64,000 nucleotides of DNA from Leptotrichia sp. HSP-536 (GCF_041199985.1 NZ_CP165647.1:2294001-2358000); one strand, 5' to 3'. Counted from the stretch's first letter, positions 16,614 through 25,083 are shown. Notes: generated from the letters alone by a model not told the origin. A program made the numbers and translations.

Positions 16614-17104
16614 ATTACACCTAATTCACATTCATTTGCTAATTCATTCCATTTTTCCATAAAGAGAGAATAAGTATTTAATAACTTAGTATTTAATGTA
16701 TTAGTCTTTAATTGTCCTTCATTTTGTACGGCTTCACTTTGTAGTTTTACATTTTGTAGACCTACATTTTGTACCTCTACATTTTTTAATTGGCGTTCTT
16801 CTTTTTTTAAAGGTTTTTCATAAATATTATAAATATACTCAAATTGATTTTTCCCTTTTCGAGGCGGTAATTTTTCTATTCTTAAATATCCAAATTCTTT
16901 TAATTCATTTAAAGTACTATTTATAGCCCTCTCTCCTTCAACGCAAATAGAAATTAATCCTTCAATGGAATAACCCCAATCAGGAGGTAAACTTAACATT
17001 AGTGTCAATAACCCTTTTGCTTTTAACGTCATTTTTCTTTCTTTCAAGTGAGTATTTGAAATTACCGTATAATTATTATTTTTATTTACCTTAAATACAG
17101 CCAC
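16614..17104 (-). pseudogene. Replication-initiator-like winged-helix protein, 3' end cut by IS630
   Basis: GTG start at 17104 with GAAGGTGG upstream. MAVFKVNKNNNYTVISN, LKERKMTLKAKGLLTLMLS and YSIEGLISICVEGERAIN match the N-terminal winged-helix domain of phage and ICE replication or replisome-organiser (DnaD-like) proteins. A linker with repeats of VQNVGLQNVKLQSEAVQNEG follows. The frame runs into the IS630 end (NECELGVI, then element-encoded residues, stop at 16595). The missing C-terminus is not found on the other side of the IS block, so the gene is dead or truncated. It marks the region as an integrated mobile element. Confidence 0.65.
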
Positions 17105-17183
17105 TTATCCACCTTCTTTTTTAGATTATCTTAATTATCAATTTTAGAGTAGAATTTCTTTAAAATCGAAATTGATATTAATT

Positions 17184-17312
17184 TTATTCTATTTCTCCTT
17201 GAGTTACTTCCTTATATTCATTAAGATATTTAGCTGTTTTTAATGGATCAAAATAATATTTCCAAATACCATTTACTTTTTCTGCTTTAACAAAATCTAA
17301 ATCTCCTTTCTT
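17184..17312 (-). pseudogene. C-terminal fragment of a small element protein
   Basis: An open frame of 42 codons without a start reads LDFVKAEKVNGIWKYYFDP, LKTAKYLNEYKEVTQGEIE. It has the look of the tail of a phage or ICE DNA-binding protein but is too short to assign. It meets a plus-strand fragment head to head at about 17314. Confidence 0.35.
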
Positions 17313-17315
17313 TTA

Positions 17316-17486
17316 GATAATGATAAAAATATAAAATCTCATAATGAAAATATACATAATATTGAAGATATTAATGCAATAATGCTTGTAAATAAACAGT
17401 TATTAGAGTCTCTATCAATAGATAGTGATGAAATAAAAAAATTTTTAAAAAAATACTATAAATTTATCATAAAAAATATTGAATAA
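17316..17486 (+). pseudogene. Start-less open frame upstream of the integrase module
   Basis: Fifty-six codons read DNDKNIKSHNENIHN through LLESLSIDSDEIKKFLKKYY and end NIE-TAA. There is no start codon or ribosome-binding site and the frame opens at the junction with the minus-strand fragment, so it looks like a C-terminal remnant at a recombination joint. The product is not recognised. Confidence 0.35.
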
Positions 17487-17536
17487 TTTTAAGAAATTCT
17501 ACTCTGTATAAATAAATTATACAAGGAGGATTTCTT

Positions 17537-17911
17537 ATGAAAAGAAATTTTAAAAAAGTAACTGAAAACACTGGCAGAAAAGAGGTGTTTAAAGTTATGC
17601 ATGATAAAGTTGAAATTATAAATGATTTCAATATAAATGAAAAAAGAGAAGCTAGAATTATTTTTTACAACCAAAAAATCTATGTTATCCTGTATCGAGA
17701 TTTAAATTTTGAAGAATTAAAATGGCTCAATTTTTATATTTTAATTTATGGCAATCAAAATTATGGAAAAAATACTTTCTTTGAATTTAAATTAAACAAA
17801 AATAATTTAATTTATCATTCTCAAGTATGGAACATCATTGAAAATAAAAAATTTAAATCTGAAAGTATTTCTTTATTAGTAAAAGCACTTTCAAGCAAGG
17901 CAGGTGTTTAA
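17537..17911 (+). CDS. Hypothetical element protein next to the integrase
   Basis: 124 residues, no family recognised. It starts with ATG after AAGGAGG (7-8 nt) and ends TAATA one base before the integrase start region, so the two are translationally close and likely co-transcribed. Composition is Lys, Asn, Phe and Ile rich with mixed alpha/beta character and no membrane segment. Genes in this position next to tyrosine integrases often encode excisionase or regulators, but the sequence has no visible HTH, so no function is proposed. Confidence 0.65.
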   Translation: MKRNFKKVTENTGRKEVFKVMHDKVEIINDFNINEKREARIIFYNQKIYVILYRDLNFEELKWLNFYILIYGNQNYGKNTFFEFKLNKNNLIYHSQVWNIIENKKFKSESISLLVKALSSKAGV

Positions 17912-17913
17912 TA

Positions 17914-18933
17914 ATGAGAAATCCTAACGGAACAGGAAGTATTTTTAAGAAGAAAGGTAAATCAAGAAAGCCATATATTGTACGAGCAGCTGCTTATTTA
18001 ACAGAAGAAGGGAAATATAAAAGACCTGTTATAGGAAGTGCTGAAACTTTAAAAGAAGCCAAAAAAATGCTTTTTGAATTTAATTCGAGAAATTTGAACG
18101 TTGATTATGCTGACCTAAAATTAATTGATTTATTTAATCGTTGGACTGAATCAAATCACGTTAAAAATATAAAAACAGAGGAAACATTTTACAGATATTC
18201 TACTGACTTTAAAAGTATATTTGAAGACATACTAGAATCTAAATTTATATTTCTTGATTATAAAGATTATCAGACAAGACTTGATAAGTATGCTAAAAAC
18301 AAAGGAAAGACAGCTCTTACAGTTTTAAAATCAATATATGTAGATGCAATTAAAAATAAAATTGTATCAGAAAATATCCCACTATATTTAGAATCTTCAA
18401 CACAAATTACCAAAACTGTTGAAAGAGTAGTATTTGAAGATAATTTTGTAAGACTCTTATGGAAAAGATATGAAAATACTAAAGATAAGTATAGTGCTAT
18501 GATTCTGATGTTATTCTATTCTGGAATGAGAAGTGCAGATTTACTCAGAATAGAAAATAAAAATATTAACTTAAAAGAGCGATATTTTGTAACAGGATCA
18601 AAAACTGAAGCTGGAATGAATAGGCAAATTCCTATTCATCATTTAATTTTCCCCATTATAAAAAAATTTATGAATGACGACAAGTATTTATTTAAAGAAC
18701 AATACGATTCTTTAAAATATCAATTTGACAAAATTCTTTCAGAATACAATACTTCAGGTAATTTACATTCAATTAGGCATACGTTTATAACTAAAATGCG
18801 ACGTTTAAAAAATGAATCAGCTTCAAAAATAAAAAAAATTGTTGGACATAGGGAAAAAGACATTACAGACGGCGTATATACTCATTGGACTATAAAAGAA
18901 TTAAGAGATGTTATAAATAAATTAGCTTATTAG
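17914..18933 (+). CDS. int: Tyrosine recombinase (phage/ICE integrase)
   Basis: 339 residues. N-terminal arm-binding region (about 1-60, RNPNGTGSIFKKKGKSRKPY), SAM-like core-binding domain (65-160) and catalytic domain (170-335). Catalytic elements: Arg in FYSGMRSADLLRI, HSIRHTF (His-x-x-Arg), GHRE and the nucleophile Tyr in DGVYTHW. Complete and probably active. It reads towards tRNA-Phe, whose 3' end is 170 bp away, the usual target of such enzymes. Three 11 bp direct repeats begin 5 bp after its stop. Confidence 0.9.
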   Translation: MRNPNGTGSIFKKKGKSRKPYIVRAAAYLTEEGKYKRPVIGSAETLKEAKKMLFEFNSRNLNVDYADLKLIDLFNRWTESNHVKNIKTEETFYRYSTDFKSIFEDILESKFIFLDYKDYQTRLDKYAKNKGKTALTVLKSIYVDAIKNKIVSENIPLYLESSTQITKTVERVVFEDNFVRLLWKRYENTKDKYSAMILMLFYSGMRSADLLRIENKNINLKERYFVTGSKTEAGMNRQIPIHHLIFPIIKKFMNDDKYLFKEQYDSLKYQFDKILSEYNTSGNLHSIRHTFITKMRRLKNESASKIKKIVGHREKDITDGVYTHWTIKELRDVINKLAY

Positions 18934-18937
18934 AATA

Positions 18938-18970
18938 GTTGCCAATAGGTTGCCAGTAAGTTGCCAATAG
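18938..18970. repeat. Three tandem 11 bp repeats behind the integrase
   Basis: GTTGCCAATAG, GTTGCCAGTAA, GTTGCCAATAG lie head to tail at 18938-18948, 18949-18959 and 18960-18970. One unit is about one helical turn. Their position between int and the tRNA suggests arm-type binding sites for the integrase or an excisionase. I see no matching copy of the tRNA 3' end on the left of the island, so the attachment site itself is not located. Confidence 0.7.
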
Positions 18971-19040
18971 ATTTTTAATGAATGTAAATAAATAGAAACA
19001 GGTTAATACAGAATAAAACCACAAAGTACCATAAATAAAA

Positions 19041-19078
19041 GAAAAAAGTGCAAGTCAGCATAAACACTGATTTGCACT
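19041..19078 (-). terminator. Terminator of the eight-tRNA operon
   Basis: On the minus strand AGTGCAAATCAG and CTGACTTGCACT form a 12 bp stem (one mismatch) with an 8 nt loop, followed by TTTTTTC. It lies 27 bp past tRNA-Phe. Confidence 0.9.
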
Positions 19079-19104
19079 ATATATCACATTTTTAGCTATT
19101 CTAA

Positions 19105-19180
19105 TGGTGCCCAGACGCGGAATCGAACCACGGACACAGGGATTTTCAGTCCCTTGCTCTACCGACTGAGCTATCTGGGC
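19105..19180 (-). tRNA. tRNA-Phe (GAA)
   Basis: 76 nt with encoded CCA. Anticodon stem AGGGA/TCCCT with loop CTGAAAA gives GAA. Its 3' end faces the integrase. It is identical to the tRNA-Phe at 24845. Confidence 0.97.
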
Positions 19181-19184
19181 ATAA

Positions 19185-19271
19185 TGGCGGGTGAACTGGG
19201 ATTCGAACCCAGACATCTTGCGATTTCGCCGGTTTTCAAGACCGGTCCCTTAGCCGTTCGGACATCCACCC
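19185..19271 (-). tRNA. tRNA-Ser (TGA)
   Basis: 87 nt, class II with a long variable arm, encoded CCA. Anticodon loop CTTGAAA in stem CCGGT/ACCGG. Confidence 0.96.
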
Positions 19272-19358
19272 ATAACTAACTTTTATAAATAATATAATTT
19301 ATTTTTTATAACTTTCTAAAAAAAATACCACAATTTGAAATTATGGTTTCAATAAAAA

Positions 19359-19433
19359 TGGTACGGCCTAGGGGGATCGAACCCCTGTTACCGGGATGAA
19401 AACCCGAGGTCCTAACCACTAGACGAAGGCCGC
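19359..19433 (-). tRNA. tRNA-Glu (TTC)
   Basis: 75 nt with encoded CCA. Anticodon loop TTTTCAT gives TTC; GGTTCGATCC T arm. Confidence 0.95.
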
Positions 19434-19446
19434 ACAAGCTTTTCAA

Positions 19447-19523
19447 TGGTGGATCCAGCTGGACTTGAACCAGCGACCGCTCGGTTATGAGCCGAGTGCT
19501 CTAACCAGCTGAGCTATGGATCC
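19447..19523 (-). tRNA. tRNA with CAT anticodon, probably Ile2 (lysidine) rather than Met
   Basis: 77 nt with encoded CCA; loop CTCATAA gives CAT. The 3' half GGTCGCTGGTTCAAGTCCAG matches E. coli ileX as I recall it, favouring tRNA-Ile2 read after lysidine modification. Elongator Met cannot be excluded. Confidence 0.85.
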
Positions 19524-19526
19524 ATA

Positions 19527-19603
19527 TGGCGTGCCTGAAGAGATTCGAACTCCTGGCCCACGGCTTAGAAGGCCGTTGCTCTATCCAACTGAGCTACAGG
19601 CAC
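19527..19603 (-). tRNA. tRNA-Arg (TCT)
   Basis: 77 nt with encoded CCA. Anticodon loop CTTCTAA in stem ACGGC/GCCGT. Confidence 0.96.
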
Positions 19604-19619
19604 ATATGGTTAAATTGAA

Positions 19620-19695
19620 TGGTGAGCCATACTGGAATCGAACCAGTGACACCTTGATTAAAAGTCAAGTGCTCTACCGACTGAGCTAATGGCTC
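19620..19695 (-). tRNA. tRNA-Lys (TTT)
   Basis: 76 nt with encoded CCA. Anticodon loop CTTTTAA in stem CTTGA/TCAAG. Confidence 0.96.
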
Positions 19696-19700
19696 ATATT

Positions 19701-19776
19701 TGGAGCGGGAGACGAGGGTCGAACTCGCGACATTCAGCTTGGAAGGCTGACGCTCTACCAACTGAGCTACTCCCGC
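19701..19776 (-). tRNA. tRNA-Gly (TCC)
   Basis: 76 nt with encoded CCA. Anticodon loop CTTCCAA in stem TCAGC/GCTGA. Confidence 0.96.
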
Positions 19777-19790
19777 ATAATATGATTTCG

Positions 19791-19879
19791 TGGTGCCTCG
19801 GGCCGGACTTGAACCGGCACGAGATAAATTCCCACAGGATTTTAAGTCCTGTGCGTCTACCGATTTCGCCACCAAGGCA
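19791..19879 (-). tRNA. tRNA-Leu (TAA)
   Basis: 89 nt, class II, encoded CCA. Anticodon loop CTTAAAA in stem CAGGA/TCCTG. First gene of the tRNA operon. Confidence 0.96.
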
Positions 19880-19920
19880 TTTGGTAAGTATTTATTATTT
19901 TAACTCACAACTACCCAATT

Positions 19921-19949
19921 AGTATATCATAATTATTTTCCATTGTCAA
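19921..19949 (-). promoter_or_regulatory. Promoter of the eight-tRNA operon
   Basis: Minus strand TTGACA (19944-19949), exactly 17 bp, TATACT (19921-19926). It lies 42 bp before tRNA-Leu. Confidence 0.9.
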
Positions 19950-19952
19950 CAC

Positions 19953-19998
19953 TTTTTTTGAATTTTTTTAATATTTCCTGTATAGATGTCAAACATTT
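19953..19998. repeat. 46 bp direct repeat flanking the IS481-type element, left copy
   Basis: GAATTTTTTTAATATTTCCT followed by GTATAGATGTCAAACATTT. The partner at 21067 has about five mismatches. It is far too long and diverged for a target duplication. Confidence 0.75.
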
Positions 19999-21066
19999 GT
20001 TACAAAAATATATATAAAAAAATATTTCTTTCCTAATGTATCTTTAACCTACTGATTTTCCTTGTACTCTTTTAATACTTCATTTGGACTCTTAAAGCCT
20101 AATACTTTTCTTGATATGTTGTTGTATCTTGTATTGTATTTCTTTATTGCTCTTAACAGTTCTTCCTTGCTTTTAAATTTCTTGTCTGCATAGTACTTGC
20201 TGTCAAGCCTGTGGCTTCTTTCCACTTTTCCATTCTCCCATGGCGAATATGGACGAGTTGTCCCGTACTCTATCCCCTTCTCCTCCAGTTTTAACTCAAA
20301 CAACGTTTTCTTATCACTTTCAGAATTTGTGAACTCTTTCCCATTGTCTGTCTGAACTTTCTTTATGTCAAATCCCAGCTCCTTTTCCAAGTTCTCTAGA
20401 AACTTTGCGGTCTGATAGGTACTTTTCTCATCTGCTATCCTTAATACTCTTTTTCTTGTATATTCATCTAATGCCGTTATTTGATAATACTTCTGATCAT
20501 GTGTACCAAACTGTATGCATTCTTCTGGAACATATTTTATGTCTATCTGTACTCTTTCCCCAGGGTACTTCGCCTGTTCAACCTTCTTTTTCTTTTATGT
20601 AGCTTTTTAAGCTTTTCTTTGACATTGCCCTTCATTTTCCTTACTATCTTGCACATTGAATCGTATGTACGACTGTAGCCTTCCTTTCTCGCTTTGACAT
20701 AAACTTCTGCCAGCCCTTCATAACCAAATTTCCTGTATTTTTTCATAACCAACTCGATTTCTTCCTGCCTGTGCTGGTTTGGATGGCTTTTAGGTCTTCT
20801 ACTTTTTGGAAGAAGAGATTGGACTGTGCCGTCGTATCTATCTCTCCAACGTTTTATCTGCTGACGTGATGTTTTATACTTTACTGCTGCCTTTGAATTA
20901 TTATTATGTTTTATTGCATACTCAATTGCCCGTTGACGAACACGGTATATTTCTGATATACTACTCATATGAAAGGTTTCTCCTTAATGTGGTTTGGTAG
21001 GCTTACATTATATCAGAAACCTTTCTTTTTTTGTATATTCTTGTCACATATGTATTATCTCACAAC
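19998..21066 (-). mobile_element. IS481-type insertion sequence
   Basis: About 1.07 kb. Outer bases read TGTTACA at the left and TGTTGTGAG inward from the right, in line with IS481 ends (TGT...ACA). One transposase gene on the minus strand, frameshifted. It sits between the tRNA operon promoter and the acyl-ACP synthetase gene, and is bracketed by a 46 bp imperfect direct repeat. Exact ends are uncertain by a few bases. Confidence 0.7.
20049..20968 (-). pseudogene. IS481-type transposase, single frameshift
   Basis: ATG at 20968 (MSSISEIYRVRQRAIEYA). N-terminal HTH (SKAAVKYKTSRQQIKRWRDR), then the DDE core: VQIDIKYV (Asp), VQTDNGKEF (Asp), ENGKVERSH (Glu), and PNEVLKEYKENQ at the C-terminus. 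One shift near 20585 in an A-rich run (HKRKRRLNRRS in one frame, KKVEQAKYPGERVQIDIKYV in the other) separates HTH from core. All catalytic residues survive, so a sequencing error or programmed slippage is possible. Confidence 0.85.
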
Positions 21067-21112
21067 ATTTTTTGAATTTTTTTAATATTTCCTATGCAGA
21101 TGTTAAACATTT
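21067..21112. repeat. 46 bp direct repeat flanking the IS481-type element, right copy
   Basis: GAATTTTTTTAATATTTCCT followed by ATGCAGATGTTAAACATTTT. Matches 19953-19998. A short hairpin (GGGCAT/ATGCCC, 21150-21172) that may terminate the next gene follows it. Confidence 0.75.
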
Positions 21113-21188
21113 TATCATTTTTCTTATTTATAGCCTGTATTTTTGATGTAAGGGCATTACAAATGCTATGCCCTCACAGTTTTAGTTA

Positions 21189-23669
21189 TTAACTTTCAAC
21201 ATATTCTCTTATAATTTTTTCTGCTTTTTGTGTAATTTCATCATAAGTTCCTTCTGGCGAGAATTTTTTCAGCACTGCCACTTCAATTTTTTTAGGCTTT
21301 GGAATTTTCATGTATCTTGAATATGCTTCAAATGCACCTTTTATTCCAAGACATTGCACTTCTACATTCAGTTCCTTTGCAATTATGGCGAACACTTTTT
21401 TAAACTGGGCAACTTTTCCGTCTTTTGTTCTTGCACCTTCTGGAAAAATAACAATACTTTTTCCACTTTTTAAGTATCCTACAATTTCTTCCACGCTTTT
21501 TCTGATGTTTTTATTAATGTCAATTAATACGACATTTCCATTTGAGACAAGCAGTTTCATTACACCTTTTTTAAAATACCAGTCGATTGCTAAAAATAGT
21601 GTTTTAAACAGAATTTTGTTAGGAAATAGTGAACCTAGAATTAATGGATCTACAAAACTTTGGTGATTTGATACAAAAATTTGCGGCTCGTCTGTTAATT
21701 TTTTCCTGTCAATTTTTTTTACTCTGAAATATAAGTCAACAATTGGCTGAAATGGTTTTAAAAATTTTGTTACCCATCGGTTTTTGCCGTCTTCTATTGG
21801 TTTTGTTTCACTAATAATTTGTTTCCAGTCAACATCATTGTCCTCAAATTTTGTGGCTTTCTGGTTAATGTATTCAGACAATAATTTTAAATTTGGCATT
21901 TCAGCAAATTTTTCTTCATCCAGCTGGATTCCAAAGCTATTTTCTATAAATGCAAAAAATTCCACAATGTCAAGCGAATCCATTCCGATTTCCAGTTCTA
22001 GATTTTCTTCTGGCTGCGGTTCAATTCCTTTATTTTTCTTTACATATTCTTTCAATATTTTATATGCCTCATCTGTCGGTTCTGGAATTTTTTCCTTTTT
22101 TACAATCTCATTTTTTTCATATAAATCTGGCAACATAAATCTACGAGTTTTTCCAACACGTGTTTTTGGCAGTTCTTCTTCAAACAGCTTATAATCAAGC
22201 ACTTTCTCATAATTATGCGCCTTCAAGTTATAATCTTCCACAATATTTTTTATATAAGCCTTTGTGTTTGTAATTCCACGTTTTCTAAACTCTAATAAAT
22301 CAGGTACAATTATTGCAGCTAATTTATTTTTATGATTAAAAATTCCAATTTCCTTTATTAGTCCATCACTTTGTGCAATTACTCTATTTTCAAGTGTTTC
22401 AGGATCAATATTTTTCCCATTTGATAAGACAATCATTGTATTTCTTCTTCCACGTATTGTAACAAAGCCTTCTTCATCAATTGTCGCTAAATCTCCTGTC
22501 TTGAACCATCCATCTTCAGTAATTACTTCCGCAGTTTTTTCAGGCTTGTTGTAATAACCTTTCATAACTATTGGCCCTTTAACCCATAGTTCCTCATCTA
22601 CAGTCTTTATTTCAACATTATACAGTCTTTTTCCAACTGTTCCAATTTTTCGTTCTTTCTTTGAGTTTACGGCAATAACAGGTGCAGTTTCAGTAAGCCC
22701 ATAGCCTTCAAGTGCATAAAATCCCAAAGTTTCATAAAATTTTGAAATTTCAGGATCCATTTTTGCTCCACCTACAACAATAAAGTCAAGGTGTCCTCCA
22801 AATTTTTTATGAACTTTTGCAAAAATTTTTCTTTTTATTTTCAATGATTTTACATTGCTCATTATTTTATAGATAAATCTCGTGATGAATTTTGCGTCAA
22901 TTTGCTGTTTTATACCGTCATAAAATAGTTTAAATACTCTTGGAACCCCTATTATTGCAGTTACTCTATTTTTTTCAAGTGCCTCAAATATTTCCTTGCT
23001 TGCAATTTTTTCCACAAATACAATAGAAGTTTGATATTTTAACATTAAAAGTACAGTGGCAGTTAATGGAAGAACGTGGTGGAAAGGCAAGATTGCCAGT
23101 ATCTGATCCCTATAGTCAAATATTCCTTTTTCGTAAAGACCTTCCATTTCAGTATTCAAGTTATCAAATGACAGCATTACACCTTTTGGATTTCCAGTTG
23201 TCCCTGAAGTGTAAAGCATTGCAGCTGTTTCATCTCCAGTTGGATTTTCAAGCTCAAACTGCATATTTTTTATAGCATTCAGTTTTTCCTGTTCAACTGT
23301 AATTTTATCTACATTTATTATTTTTACAGTATTTTTGGAACTATATTTTTCAACTGCTTCAAAAATAGTTTTTTCTGTTTCATTTGAGCAGAAAATTACG
23401 TTTGGATGCGAATCTTGCAGCACGTATAAAATTTCGCCTGAATTACTGTTAGCATCAAGGGCGATTCCAGCTGATTTTTTATCCCATACTGCAAAAAAGC
23501 TGTAAATCCATTCTGGACGATTTTCCATTACAATCAGTCCAAACTTCTCCTTTTCCATTTCAAGTACGTATTCAGAAAAATATTTTATATTATTTATCAA
23601 ATCAATATAATTAATATGTTTGTTCTCAAAGTCAACCAATGCCAACCGCTCTGTTCTCTCTAAAAACAT
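21189..23669 (-). CDS. Acyl-ACP synthetase / ACP / acyltransferase fusion (Aas-like)
   Basis: 826 residues in three domains. An AMP-forming acyl ligase (about 1-515) has MLYTSGTTGNPKGVM, GYGLTETAPV and WFKTGDLATIDEEGF. A carrier domain (about 525-605) has GMDSLDIVEFF with the phosphopantetheine Ser565. A PlsC-type acyltransferase (about 640-826) has NHQSFVDP (His669, Asp674) and FPEGARTKDG. The arrangement suggests a fatty acid is activated, loaded on the built-in carrier and passed to a lysophospholipid or glycerol phosphate. E. coli Aas has the ligase and transferase but in the opposite order and without an internal ACP. Strong ribosome-binding site AGGAGG. No hydrophobic anchor is obvious outside the transferase. 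Confidence 0.88.
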   Translation of the reverse strand: MFLERTERLALVDFENKHINYIDLINNIKYFSEYVLEMEKEKFGLIVMENRPEWIYSFFAVWDKKSAGIALDANSNSGEILYVLQDSHPNVIFCSNETEKTIFEAVEKYSSKNTVKIINVDKITVEQEKLNAIKNMQFELENPTGDETAAMLYTSGTTGNPKGVMLSFDNLNTEMEGLYEKGIFDYRDQILAILPFHHVLPLTATVLLMLKYQTSIVFVEKIASKEIFEALEKNRVTAIIGVPRVFKLFYDGIKQQIDAKFITRFIYKIMSNVKSLKIKRKIFAKVHKKFGGHLDFIVVGGAKMDPEISKFYETLGFYALEGYGLTETAPVIAVNSKKERKIGTVGKRLYNVEIKTVDEELWVKGPIVMKGYYNKPEKTAEVITEDGWFKTGDLATIDEEGFVTIRGRRNTMIVLSNGKNIDPETLENRVIAQSDGLIKEIGIFNHKNKLAAIIVPDLLEFRKRGITNTKAYIKNIVEDYNLKAHNYEKVLDYKLFEEELPKTRVGKTRRFMLPDLYEKNEIVKKEKIPEPTDEAYKILKEYVKKNKGIEPQPEENLELEIGMDSLDIVEFFAFIENSFGIQLDEEKFAEMPNLKLLSEYINQKATKFEDNDVDWKQIISETKPIEDGKNRWVTKFLKPFQPIVDLYFRVKKIDRKKLTDEPQIFVSNHQSFVDPLILGSLFPNKILFKTLFLAIDWYFKKGVMKLLVSNGNVVLIDINKNIRKSVEEIVGYLKSGKSIVIFPEGARTKDGKVAQFKKVFAIIAKELNVEVQCLGIKGAFEAYSRYMKIPKPKKIEVAVLKKFSPEGTYDEITQKAEKIIREYVES

Positions 23670-23947
23670 AATTTTGCCTCCTTTTATTGAGTATACAAAT
23701 ATTTAGAAATACTACTTCAAAATTTAAATTTCAAAAGTATTTAAGTATATCTCAAATTTTAGTTAAGTATACCATAATAACTTATAAAATTCAATTTCAG
23801 ATCATGGCAAATACATAAAATAACGTGGTCAATTATCAAATCTGTTCAACAACTATAATGTATTTAGAATTTAATAAAACAAATATTCTGAAACAAGGAG
23901 GTTTTAATCCCTTGTGGAAATAAAAAAACTTAAGTTATCAAACATCC

Positions 23948-24589
23948 CTATTGCTTAACTGCTATTATCAATTTTCCACTTTCAAATTCCACACTTGCCC
24001 TGTCGTTAGTAATTATATTGCTTACAAGCCGAGAAATTTTTCGCTCAACATCAATTCTATTGATTTCAAATTTAAATCCTTTTAACGATAATCTTTCCAC
24101 TTTGTCACTAAGCGGAATAATCGAAAATTCACATCCTTTTTTATTTTCTAAAACAAAAGATTTTTCCACATAAAAAATTTCTTCATTTTCGTCCAAAAAT
24201 ACCAAATTTTTATATTTTTCCATTAAAAATAAATTACTCAACGTCATGTCAATTCTTTTACCAAGTCCACCAACAACAAATACTTTATCCAAAGTATTCT
24301 TATCTTTCTCAAATTTTTCTATTTCCGTAAGAATTAACTCAAAATCCGTAAAGTCCTTATCTTTCGGAAATTTTTTTATCAAAACACCTTTATTTCTATA
24401 AAATTCCAAAACTTCATTATCAATCGAATCCAAATCTCCAACAATCATTTTTGGAATTTTCTCATATCTAAATGCAAAATTTGCTCCACCGTCAGCACAA
24501 AAACAAACTGAATTTTTTGAAACTAATTTATCTATAAAGTTTTGTGAGTAATTATACTCTCCATTCAAAAAAATCACATATTTTTCCAC
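23948..24589 (-). CDS. thiN: Thiamine pyrophosphokinase
   Basis: 213 residues. Transfers pyrophosphate from ATP to thiamine. CADGGANFAF, MIVGDLDSID and FPKDKDFTDFEL are the conserved substrate and Mg-ATP motifs of the family, and VVGGLGKRIDMTLSNLFL is the C-terminal half of the active site. Start is GTG with GGAGG about 8-9 nt upstream. I find no TPP riboswitch in the 255 bp upstream. In Bacillus thiN lies beside rpe and rsgA; here it is separated from them by 14 kb. Confidence 0.9.
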   Translation of the reverse strand: MEKYVIFLNGEYNYSQNFIDKLVSKNSVCFCADGGANFAFRYEKIPKMIVGDLDSIDNEVLEFYRNKGVLIKKFPKDKDFTDFELILTEIEKFEKDKNTLDKVFVVGGLGKRIDMTLSNLFLMEKYKNLVFLDENEEIFYVEKSFVLENKKGCEFSIIPLSDKVERLSLKGFKFEINRIDVERKISRLVSNIITNDRASVEFESGKLIIAVKQ

Positions 24590-24635
24590 ATTTTTTCTCC
24601 TCCCAAGTCAAAACTTTATTATTTTTATTACGTAA

Positions 24636-24744
24636 TACTAAACCCATTTGAAAAAAAGAAATCATATTTTATTTATTTTCTGAAAAGAGGTCTTGACTCC
24701 TTGTAAAGAAATTCGTAATTATTCTACTGTTTAAATGGGATATA
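24636..24744. repeat. Diverged MITE-like inverted repeat (copy F)
   Basis: Left TACTAAACCCATTTGAAA and right (minus strand) TATATCCCATTTAAACAG share CCCATTT-AA as an inverted pair 108 bp apart. The left end also occurs alone at 11258 (TACTAAACCCATTTAAT). It is similar in size and placement to copies A-E, but its ends are less like IS630. Confidence 0.4.
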
Positions 24745-24781
24745 GCGCAAGAAAATATTTTGTTTATTTTTAAAAAAAGTA

Positions 24782-24819
24782 CAAAAAAAATGCAATCCAA
24801 CATAAATATTGATTTGCAT
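24782..24819 (-). terminator. Terminator of the three-tRNA operon
   Basis: Minus strand ATGCAAATC pairs with GATTGCAT after TATTTATG, followed by eight T. Sequence is related to the terminator after the other tRNA-Phe. Confidence 0.8.
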
Positions 24820-24844
24820 GCACATCATTCTTTAATTATTATAA

Positions 24845-24920
24845 TGGTGCCCAGACGCGGAATCGAACCACGGACACAGGGATTTTCAGTCCCTTGCTCT
24901 ACCGACTGAGCTATCTGGGC
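24845..24920 (-). tRNA. tRNA-Phe (GAA), second copy
   Basis: 76 nt, encoded CCA, identical to 19105-19180. Confidence 0.97.
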
Positions 24921-24923
24921 AAA

Positions 24924-25000
24924 TGGCGGAAGTGACGAGACTCGAACTCGCGACATCTTGCGTGACAGGCAAGCACTCTAACCAACTGAGCTACACCTCC
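24924..25000 (-). tRNA. tRNA-Asp (GTC)
   Basis: 77 nt with encoded CCA; loop CTGTCAC in stem CTTGC/GCAAG. Confidence 0.96.
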
Positions 25001-25007
25001 AAATAAA

Positions 25008-25083
25008 TGGTGGTCACAACTGGGCTCGAACCAGTGACCCCCTGCTTGTAAGGCAGGTGCTCTCCCAACTGAGCTATGCGACC
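25008..25083 (-). tRNA. tRNA-Val (TAC)
   Basis: 76 nt with encoded CCA; loop CTTACAA in stem CCTGC/GCAGG. Confidence 0.96.

Noticed and set aside
18938..18970. Short CRISPR array
   Set aside because: Three 11 bp units without spacers and no cas genes; tandem repeat rather than repeat-spacer structure.
19594..19922. Open frames across the tRNA cluster on both strands
   Set aside because: They translate tRNA genes; CCA ends, cloverleafs and anticodons explain the region.
19953..21112. The 46 bp flanks as a target-site duplication
   Set aside because: IS481 elements make short duplications of a few bp; 46 bp with about five mismatches does not fit.
24590..24844. TPP riboswitch before thiN
   Set aside because: The conserved CUGAGA and GGGGUGCC-type core elements are not seen in this stretch.
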